Part shown: piece after piece, positions 42,074-48,413 of the stretch
How positions within the stretch are numbered: position 1 is the stretch's first letter
How the letters are laid out: every line of letters begins with the position of its first letter
Assembly (NCBI GenBank): GCA_963922815.1
Contig: CAWUKD010000010.1
Coordinates: forward strand, 1 to 48,413
Direction: 5' to 3'
DNA from: SZUA-146 sp963922815
GTDB taxonomy: Bacteria > Pseudomonadota > Gammaproteobacteria > Steroidobacterales > SZUA-146
DNA length: 48,413 nt
The notes under the pieces: model-generated
The model's database searches: none
Told to the model about the DNA's origin: nothing
The model's input: only the letters and a program-made list of their open reading frames with translations
Position numbers and translations under genes: made by a program

Positions 42074-43425
42074 TGTCTCCCTCTGATGAAAATGCAGCCC
42101 TGCCTGGTTCAGCGTCAAACGTTGAGTCTGAGGAGTTTGCAACAGAGCCCGTGCCCTATGAGCATACGGTGGGCTGGGTACGAGTTGGCCTGATCAGTGC
42201 GATGGTGGCGTTTTCGCTCCCCACGTTTGTTACGGGAGCGGAGATATTCCTTGCCATTGATAACGCTCGGGCATTCAATGCTGTTCTGATTGGTTGTGGT
42301 CTCCTTACGCTGATAGCATCGATCAGCGGTTCGATTGGTGCGCGAACACGCTTAAGCTCCTATATGCTCGCTCGCGTAGCTTTTGGGACTCGGGGAGCGG
42401 CTCTTGTAAACATCGCATTCGCGATTTCTTTGCTCGGGTGGTTTGGCGTCAACATCGACCTGTTTAGCGGCGCCATTCTAAGGCTTCTGAGCGATACTAT
42501 GGGAATGCACGCAATTCCCTGGATTGTCGAGCTGTTTGCCGGTGCCGCAATGACAATTACGACGATTTACGGGTTCCGTGCGATAAACCTGCTGTCCACG
42601 GTACTTGTGCCGGTCATGATGGTCGTTACGGCATTGCTCATTTCCAACGCGCTTGACGTCAGGTCGTTCTCGGACACCCTGGCGCTGACTCAAGCGTCGG
42701 CGATATCGTTCGGTGATGCCATTTCATCCGTCGTGGGTGGTGTCATTATTGGTGCGGTGATTCTCCCGGATATCACACGATTTATTCGTAATTGGCGCGG
42801 AGCCATTTACACGGCGCTCTTGTCCTATTTTGTGGTGCAGTCGATAGTCATGATTGCCGGCGGTCTCGCCGCTGCAGCGTTCGAAAGTGTTGACCTTCTT
42901 GATGTCATGATTCTGATGGGCATGGGCTGGGCAGCGTTTGCCGTGATCATAGCCGGAAGCTGGGTGCTTAACTCGCTGAACCTGTACAGCACGACGCTGA
43001 GCGTTGAAGCTACCGTTTCAGGTATTGATAATCGCTTGCTAATCGTAGCGCTCGGAGCCCTTGGCACCATTGCGGCGTTTCTCAATATTTTCGATCATTT
43101 TCTGGATTTCCTTTTCTATCTGGCGATCGTATTTGTGCCGGTTGCGGGCGTAATCGCTGTGGACTATATCGTGGCGCGTCGATCGGCCTATCACGAAAAC
43201 CTGATCGCTGCCGGTCGCAGCGTGTCGGTGATGGCACTTATTTCGTGGGCCGCGGGTGCGGTCGTGGCTCTGCTCGGATCACTGTCCTTTATCCGGCTGT
43301 CCGGAATCGCTGCGTTGGACGCTATGATTGTCTCGGCAGTTGCCTACGCCGTACTGAGCCGCTTTGATCGTCCTGCCGTTTTAACGCTGCAGGACTCCAG
43401 TGATAAAGGTGAACCGGAATGCTAA
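42073..43425 (+). CDS. NCS1-type nucleobase/hydantoin:cation symporter
   Basis: The 450-residue inner-membrane protein has about twelve helices. VGWVRVGLISAMVAFSLPTF and SIGARTRLSSYMLARVAFGT resemble the first helices of CodB, Mhp1 and other NCS1 carriers, which import cytosine, purines, allantoin or hydantoins with Na+ or H+. Its ATG shares one base with the receptor stop (TGATG), and its own stop lies inside the next gene. It should move into the cytoplasm the ligand that the receptor brings to the periplasm. The neighbouring hydantoinase-like gene favours a hydantoin or similar cyclic amide. Confidence 0.88.
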   Translation: MSPSDENAALPGSASNVESEEFATEPVPYEHTVGWVRVGLISAMVAFSLPTFVTGAEIFLAIDNARAFNAVLIGCGLLTLIASISGSIGARTRLSSYMLARVAFGTRGAALVNIAFAISLLGWFGVNIDLFSGAILRLLSDTMGMHAIPWIVELFAGAAMTITTIYGFRAINLLSTVLVPVMMVVTALLISNALDVRSFSDTLALTQASAISFGDAISSVVGGVIIGAVILPDITRFIRNWRGAIYTALLSYFVVQSIVMIAGGLAAAAFESVDLLDVMILMGMGWAAFAVIIAGSWVLNSLNLYSTTLSVEATVSGIDNRLLIVALGALGTIAAFLNIFDHFLDFLFYLAIVFVPVAGVIAVDYIVARRSAYHENLIAAGRSVSVMALISWAAGAVVALLGSLSFIRLSGIAALDAMIVSAVAYAVLSRFDRPAVLTLQDSSDKGEPEC

Positions 43426-44990
43426 GAATTGGTATCGATGTAGGAGGTACTCACACCGACGCCGTGCTTCTTGATGGTGACGACGTAATTGCTTCAACGA
43501 AGGCGTTGACTTCGTCGGACGTTCTAACGGGAATTCTGGACGCCCTTGAAGCGATTCTGACAGAGCATGCGGGCAGTGAGGACTCCATTGAAGCGGTGAT
43601 GCTGGGGACGACGCAGTTTACAAACGCAGTTATTGAACGTCGCGAGCTCGCCGAGGTAGCGGCTGTACGAATTGGGGAGCCGTCCGGCAACGGGCTTCCC
43701 CCGATGATTGGCTGGCCGGACGACATTGCCGGTTGTTTGGGTAGTAACGTTTATTCAATTGGCGGCGGCTATCTTTACGACGGCTGGCGTTTGGCAGAGT
43801 TAGACGACCGCGAAATAGATCAGGTCATCGGTGATCTTGTCACTAAAAAAGTGGGTGCCGTGTCCATCGCGTCGACCTTTTCACCCATGAATCCGGAGCC
43901 GGAGCTTCTTGTGGGGGAACGAATCCGCGCGGCTCTGCCCGATGCCCACGTTACTCTTTCGCACAAGCTGGGGCGTCTGGGTATTCTCGAGCGTGAAAAT
44001 GCAGCATTACTGAATACGAGTTTGCTCGGTTTTGCCGATCGAGTCGTCACGTCATTTGTGAGCGCTATTCGCCAGCGCGGACTCAAGTGCCGTTTCTTTG
44101 TCAGTCAAAATGACGGCACATTGATGGATGCGGAATTCGCCCGGCATTTCCCGGCGCTTACTTTTGCATCCGGCCCTACGAACTCGCTCCGGGGAGCGTG
44201 CAAGCTTACGGGGCTTGATAATGCCATTGTGGTGGACATAGGTGGAACTACGTCGGATATCGGTATTCTTCAGGACGGGTTTCCCCGGGAGTCGAATGTC
44301 GTAATCGAGGTTGGAGGCGTTCGCACCAACTTTCGTATGCCGGACATTCTGGCGATTGGGCTTGGTGGTGGAAGTCTTGTATCGGCGGACGGCGGCCAGG
44401 TTGGACCCCGATCAGTGGGGCACAACCTGGTTGATGAGGGATTGGTGTTTGGCGGGAGTACCCTGACGGCTACCGATATCGTGGTTGCAAGTGGTAATGC
44501 ACACATCGGTGATGCCGGAAAAGTTACCCATCTGGATCAGAGTATGATGGCCAGAGCGTCGCAGCAAATGACGCGGATCCTGAATCTGGGTATTGAAAAA
44601 ATGAAGCCAAGCAGCGACCCGCTGCCGGTAATTCTGGTTGGTGGTGGCGCAGTACTGGTTACGGAAAAACTGGCCGCAGCATCGGAAATGATGCGCCCCG
44701 AACATGCAGGCGTTGCCAACGCCATTGGTGCTGCCATCGCCCAGATTGGTGGCGAAACCGAAAACCTGGTTTCCTACGACAAGATACCGCGTCAACAGGC
44801 GATTAAGGCGGTTACTGCGGAAGCCACCGAAATTGCGCTAGCTGCCGGCGCGGATAGCTCGACTATCCGCGTCGCTGACATTGAGGAAACCACCATGTCA
44901 TACATGGCAGGCAATACGACTCGAGTCCGCGTCAAAGTGGTGGGTGAAATTGCGGGTCTGTCGACAGGTACAGCAAGGGGTGAAGCATGA
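43419..44990 (+). CDS. Hydantoinase/oxoprolinase-like protein (HyuA family, short form)
   Basis: The 523-residue protein is of the ASKHA-fold hydantoinase A/oxoprolinase type. RIGIDVGGTHTDAVLLDGDD is the N-terminal phosphate loop, LGTTQFTNAVIERRELAEVA follows, and VVDIGGTTSDIGIL and LGGGSLVSADG complete the nucleotide site. ATP-dependent hydrolysis of 5-oxoproline or hydantoins needs HyuA and HyuB parts; no HyuB is present here, and the next gene is DUF917, a known neighbour of such short forms. It overlaps the permease gene by seven bases. Activity on a cyclic amide is inferred. Confidence 0.88.
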   Translation: MLRIGIDVGGTHTDAVLLDGDDVIASTKALTSSDVLTGILDALEAILTEHAGSEDSIEAVMLGTTQFTNAVIERRELAEVAAVRIGEPSGNGLPPMIGWPDDIAGCLGSNVYSIGGGYLYDGWRLAELDDREIDQVIGDLVTKKVGAVSIASTFSPMNPEPELLVGERIRAALPDAHVTLSHKLGRLGILERENAALLNTSLLGFADRVVTSFVSAIRQRGLKCRFFVSQNDGTLMDAEFARHFPALTFASGPTNSLRGACKLTGLDNAIVVDIGGTTSDIGILQDGFPRESNVVIEVGGVRTNFRMPDILAIGLGGGSLVSADGGQVGPRSVGHNLVDEGLVFGGSTLTATDIVVASGNAHIGDAGKVTHLDQSMMARASQQMTRILNLGIEKMKPSSDPLPVILVGGGAVLVTEKLAAASEMMRPEHAGVANAIGAAIAQIGGETENLVSYDKIPRQQAIKAVTAEATEIALAAGADSSTIRVADIEETTMSYMAGNTTRVRVKVVGEIAGLSTGTARGEA

Positions 44991-46108
44991 AGTTGACCGC
45001 GCACGACCTGGAGGACCTCTCAGCAGGTGCCGTGTTCCTGGCAACCGGTGGAGGCGGTGACCCTTACGTCTCTTACCTGGCAACGCGCTCCGTTCTCGAA
45101 AAGTGCGGGCCTGTTGATCTGATCTCCGTTAATGAACTGGACGATGACGCCTTTGTTGTTGCCATTGGCAGTGTTGGCGCACCATCTGTCAGTCTGGAAT
45201 TGCTGCCATCAGTGGATGATCCTGCCAAAACTCTGGAAGCGTTTGAGAAACACGTTGGGCGAACTGTAGACGCCGTTGTGTCCTTCGAAGTGGGAGGTGG
45301 TAATTCGATGATACCGCTAATGGCGGCCGCAGGACGAGGAATTCCGGTTGTTGATGGCGATGGAATGGGGCGAGCGCTGCCCGAGGCGCAGATGATGACC
45401 TATCCCATAGCAGGAGTGGCGCCAACTCCAGCGGTAGGGGTCGATTACGCTGGCAATGTCGTGACCTTCGAAACAGATAGTACGGCAACCTACGAACGTC
45501 ACGTACGTGCGATGGCCCAGGCGATGGGAGGGATGATTGTGACGGCAGAGCATCCCATGACGGGCAAGCAGGTAAAATCGTCAATCGTGCCGGACACCAT
45601 TAGCTTTTCAATTGAGATAGGGCGAATATTGCGAGAATATCGCGGTAACGCAAAAGATATTTATGAACCTCTCAGCAAAGCGTTTGCACAATCGCTGTAC
45701 GGCGATCTGTTCCACATTTACACCGGGAAGGTGGTGGACTACGCAAGTTCGATTATTGGCGGGTTCGATATTGGCGAAGCGCATGTTGAGCCGTTCGAAG
45801 GCAACATGCCCCCGCTAAAAATGAACGTCAAAAATGAATTTCTGGTAGCAAGTATTGGGGATCAGGTGGTTGCATCCGTGCCTGATCTGATCACGGTGCT
45901 GGACTATGAAACTTCAACTCCGATTAATGCAGAACGACTGCGCTACGGTCAGCGCATTACCGTCTATGGTATCGGGTGCCCCGACTACTACCGGCAGAAA
46001 CGGGCTCTGGCGGTGGTGGCGCCTCGTTGTTTCGGGTTCGATTTTGACTATGTTCCCATCGAGCAAATGGCCGAAAGTCATGCTCCTCTGAGGGAGCCTT
46101 CTGCGTGA
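44987..46108 (+). CDS. DUF917 family protein
   Basis: The 373-residue protein begins LTAHDLEDLSAGAVFLATGG and has the Gly-rich GGGGDPYV loop, EVGGGNSMIPLMAAAGRGIP and VVDGDGMGRALPEAQMMTYP, all typical of DUF917. The family pairs with hydantoinase/oxoprolinase-like proteins and is thought to be their partner subunit or a linked enzyme; no reaction is established. The start overlaps the hydantoinase-like gene by four bases (ATGA), which fits a complex made at fixed ratio. It is the last gene of the operon. Confidence 0.88.
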   Translation: MKLTAHDLEDLSAGAVFLATGGGGDPYVSYLATRSVLEKCGPVDLISVNELDDDAFVVAIGSVGAPSVSLELLPSVDDPAKTLEAFEKHVGRTVDAVVSFEVGGGNSMIPLMAAAGRGIPVVDGDGMGRALPEAQMMTYPIAGVAPTPAVGVDYAGNVVTFETDSTATYERHVRAMAQAMGGMIVTAEHPMTGKQVKSSIVPDTISFSIEIGRILREYRGNAKDIYEPLSKAFAQSLYGDLFHIYTGKVVDYASSIIGGFDIGEAHVEPFEGNMPPLKMNVKNEFLVASIGDQVVASVPDLITVLDYETSTPINAERLRYGQRITVYGIGCPDYYRQKRALAVVAPRCFGFDFDYVPIEQMAESHAPLREPSA

Positions 46109-46167
46109 CCATTCGCACGATCTGAGGTTAACGGACGCATAGGGCGCCGGCGCGACCGGGCCGCTGC

Positions 46168-46196
46168 GAACGTGACGCCTGTGACCCTTCACGTTC
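46168..46196. promoter_or_regulatory. GAACGTGA-N13-TCACGTTC inverted repeat
   Basis: A perfect 8-bp inverted repeat with a 13-bp gap surrounds the candidate -35 of the next gene (46181-46186). It could be an operator, or a hairpin at the end of the receptor operon, though no T run follows. Confidence 0.4.
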
Positions 46197-46209
46197 ATTC
46201 GGGTATGAT
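46181..46209 (+). promoter_or_regulatory. Candidate promoter of the exported amidohydrolase gene
   Basis: GTGACC and TATGAT stand 17 bp apart (four and five of six consensus matches). The -10 overlaps an inverted repeat ATGATCG-AC-CGATCAT (46205-46220), a possible repressor site. The gene starts about 30 bp downstream. Confidence 0.5.
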
Positions 46210-46237
46210 CGACCGATCATCTACCTGAGAGATTCCA

Positions 46238-48271
46238 ATGAAACTGTACTCAAGCCTTATCATCTTGCTGTTGTCGCTGCCAATTTCTGCCGAAATCAGC
46301 ACCTATCGCGTGCTCGTTGGGGGCAGCGATACCGGACATCTCAAAGTGGATCAAAACGCCAGTGAATTGATGATCGATTTTGACTACAAGCAAAATGGCC
46401 GTGGCCCGACCATCAAGGAAGTCATAGCGGTTGATAAGCGCGGGTATCCTGTGAACTGGTCCATTACGGGTAAAACGACCTTTGGAAATGACGTTGATGA
46501 GTACTTTCGTGTTGAAGACGGAATCGCCCGGTGGCAGGACACGACAGGTATCGGCGAAGCAGGCGTCAAAGACAACACGCTGTTTTACATTGAACAGAAC
46601 GGCAGCCCATATTCAAGAGCGATGCTGGTTCGCGCTCTGCTCGCGGCGCCTGACCAGCGCCTCGAAGTATTTCCGGCAGGCGAGGCCAGTGTTCGCACCC
46701 GCTCCACGATGTCGTTCGATGGTACCGCCGGCAAGTTGGATATAACGGCATACGAGGTACTGGGCCTGTCACTGAATCCTGAGCTCGTGCTGCTCGATCA
46801 GAATATGCAGTTTTTTGCTGTGGCATCTCCCCGATTCAGTATTGTTCGTGAGGGATATGAGTCGGCGGATGAAGCGCTGCGCAAGTTCTCGGAACAGCTG
46901 TCCACCGAGCGTTTTGTCGAAATCCAATCCAGAGTGGCGCACTCGTTTTCCGACCCCGTTCGAATCCGTAATGTGAGGCTCTTTGACCCCGAAATCACGG
47001 GTCTTACATCACTAAAAGACGTGGTGGTTTATGGCAATCGCATCGCGAGCGTTCAGCCGGCCAATAGCCCGGTAAACGATTCAGACGTGGTCATTGACGG
47101 AGAGGGCGGTACGCTGGTTCCCGGCATGTACGAAATGCACGGCCATTTGGGGCAGGACAATGCCTTATTGAACATCGCAGCCGGTGTGACTTCGGTGCGC
47201 GACATGGGTAATGAAAACGCCGTGCTCGAGAGTCTGGTCGGCCGTATTAACAGCGGTGAAATTGCCGGTCCGAGAATAACGCGGTCCTGCTTCATCGAGG
47301 GCAAGAGCGATTTCTCGGCGGCAACAGGCGAGACGGTAGCCACGCTCGAAGAAGCCCTCGACATGGTGCGCTGGTGTGGCGCGCGTGATTTCCATCAGGT
47401 GAAGTTTTATAACTCGATGCGCGGGGAGTGGGCTAATCAGCTGGTTGCGGAAGCGCACAAACTGGGTATGCGGGTGGCTGGACACGTCCCGGCCTTTTCC
47501 TCGGCGAATGACATGATTGACGCCGGGTTCAACGAAATTACCCATGCCAATCAGCTGATGCTCGGCTGGGTGCTCAACGACGGCGAGGACACGCGCACAC
47601 TCTTTCGGTTCACCGCCATGAAGCGCTTTCCTGCACTGGACCTGAACGGCGAAGACGTTCAGTTTACGGTTGAGCAAATGCTGGAACGCAATGTCGCGCA
47701 CGACCCTACCCTGGCTATTCACGAATATGGTCTGACGGCCGTGGACGGAGAAGTTGCGCCAATGGCGCGTGAGATTATTGATCACATGCCCACCAACCAG
47801 CAGCGATCTTACAAGTCGGCGTTTTTTGGTACCTCGACTGCACAGGAGCGTGCCGAGTATGTCGGTGCGTTTGAAACGGTGCTTGAAACCATGACAATGC
47901 TGAACGCCGATGGTGTGCTGTTGCTACCCGGAACAGATTTGGGTGGATCATTCGCTTACCATCGGGAGCTTGAGCTGTTCGAGAAGATCGGGCTGACGCC
48001 GGCGGAGGTGCTACGCAGAGCCAGTTACGATATGGCCGCTTATCTGAATCAGGACGAAGATCTGGGATCAATCGCCAAAGGCAAGTACGCGGATTTCTTC
48101 CTGGTTCCTGGCAATCCCGCAGACGACCTGGGCCAGCTTCGCAAGATTCGTATGGTGGTGTCGGATGGCATCGTCTACTTTCCGAGCGAAATCTATCCGG
48201 CCTTCGGGATACGCCCGTTCGCCGATGCGCCAACCGTTGTTCAGAGCGAAAACACTACGTCCTCGAAATAG
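46238..48271 (+). CDS. Exported amidohydrolase-family enzyme
   Basis: The 677-residue protein has a signal peptide (LYSSLIILLLSLPISAEIS, cleavage near residue 18). Residues about 20-230 form a beta-rich N-terminal domain of its own. The amidohydrolase domain (about 245-655) carries the metal ligands HGHLG (about 301-303), a Lys in FHQVKFYN (about 389) suited to carbamylation, His in VAGHVPAF, His in EITHANQLM, and Asp in LLPGTDLGG. This resembles prolidase/imidazolonepropionase-like members that cleave dipeptides or cyclic amides. It lies 129 bp after the DUF917 gene, with its own promoter-like sequence, and may supply the periplasmic step for the compound imported by that locus. Confidence 0.88.
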   Translation: MKLYSSLIILLLSLPISAEISTYRVLVGGSDTGHLKVDQNASELMIDFDYKQNGRGPTIKEVIAVDKRGYPVNWSITGKTTFGNDVDEYFRVEDGIARWQDTTGIGEAGVKDNTLFYIEQNGSPYSRAMLVRALLAAPDQRLEVFPAGEASVRTRSTMSFDGTAGKLDITAYEVLGLSLNPELVLLDQNMQFFAVASPRFSIVREGYESADEALRKFSEQLSTERFVEIQSRVAHSFSDPVRIRNVRLFDPEITGLTSLKDVVVYGNRIASVQPANSPVNDSDVVIDGEGGTLVPGMYEMHGHLGQDNALLNIAAGVTSVRDMGNENAVLESLVGRINSGEIAGPRITRSCFIEGKSDFSAATGETVATLEEALDMVRWCGARDFHQVKFYNSMRGEWANQLVAEAHKLGMRVAGHVPAFSSANDMIDAGFNEITHANQLMLGWVLNDGEDTRTLFRFTAMKRFPALDLNGEDVQFTVEQMLERNVAHDPTLAIHEYGLTAVDGEVAPMAREIIDHMPTNQQRSYKSAFFGTSTAQERAEYVGAFETVLETMTMLNADGVLLLPGTDLGGSFAYHRELELFEKIGLTPAEVLRRASYDMAAYLNQDEDLGSIAKGKYADFFLVPGNPADDLGQLRKIRMVVSDGIVYFPSEIYPAFGIRPFADAPTVVQSENTTSSK

Positions 48272-48282
48272 CGGCTGCTGCT

Positions 48283-48400
48283 AAATTCGGGGACAAAAAT
48301 TCGGGGACAGTTTACCTATTTATTAATGGCCTATTCTTAAGTGCTGTTATGCCCCGAAAATAAATAGGTAAACTGTCCCCGAATTTTTGTCCCCGAATTT
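48283..48400. repeat. 118-bp hairpin element with perfect 42-bp arms
   Basis: The left arm (48283-48324) and right arm (48359-48400) are exact reverse complements over 42 bases, separated by 34 bp. Each arm holds two tandem GGGGACA modules, the inner one being GGGGACAGTTTACCTATT. A further TCCCCGAATT module follows to the window edge (48401-48413). Similar sequences often lie beside REP-associated Y1 transposase genes, which could lie to the right. Confidence 0.85.
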
Positions 48401-48413
48401 GCGTCCCCGAATT

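Noticed and set aside
47165..47785. Minus-strand frame of 206 codons
   Set aside because: Antisense to the exported amidohydrolase with intact metal-binding motifs.

Overview
The window looks like chromosomal DNA of a gammaproteobacterium, probably marine and free-living. The strongest evidence is the minus-strand core block accB-accC-prmA-(DUF3426 gene)-dusB-fis-purH-purD (16393-26127), a gene order typical of Gammaproteobacteria. The Rho protein, the TonB-dependent receptor and the NtrC-type regulator agree with this. I cannot name the genus. No tRNA, rRNA, CRISPR array or phage gene was seen.

Layout. The left edge holds the 3' part of rho with its terminator, a Yip1-like membrane protein and a class I glutamine amidotransferase. 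From 3429 to 16349 two export systems stand back to back. On the minus strand are a small exported protein, a periplasmic adaptor, a MacB-type ATPase, two FtsX-type permeases, an NtrC-family regulator and an NtrY-like kinase. On the plus strand are an ABC-2 ATPase and permease, a membrane-anchored amidohydrolase with a CIA30-like tail, and a DesK/DesR-type two-component pair. About 200 bp separate them. That gap contains a near-consensus sigma-54 promoter and three symmetric GTCCG sites, which suggests the NtrC-type regulator activates its own operon.

The core block follows (purD to accB). Within it the DUF3426 protein carries about 650 residues of acidic low-complexity sequence. Next comes a coupled pair, a DUF1611 protein and a PLP amino-acid racemase (26606-28893), which may be a D-amino-acid pathway. 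The section 29152-37442 is accessory: a cold-shock protein, an RRM protein, a secreted protein of six two-cysteine repeats, a 59-residue protein, an acyltransferase, an SDR, a TPR protein, a DUF5996 protein and a CPA1-type antiporter.

The right part holds a DUF885 protein that lacks the usual glutamate of its HExxPGH motif, then an Lrp/AsnC regulator divergent from a four-gene overlapping operon (39950-46108): TonB-dependent receptor, NCS1 nucleobase/hydantoin permease, hydantoinase/oxoprolinase-like protein and DUF917 protein. Together these would carry a cyclic amide or related compound across both membranes and open it in the cytoplasm. A secreted amidohydrolase follows under what appears to be its own promoter.

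A repeat family with core GGGGACAGTTTACC recurs at 33247, 34674, 37281, 37373, 48301 and 48367. Two copies bracket the TPR gene in inverted orientation, and two pairs form long hairpins, one with perfect 42-bp arms at the right edge. Function statements come from recognising families and motifs by eye; no database search was run.
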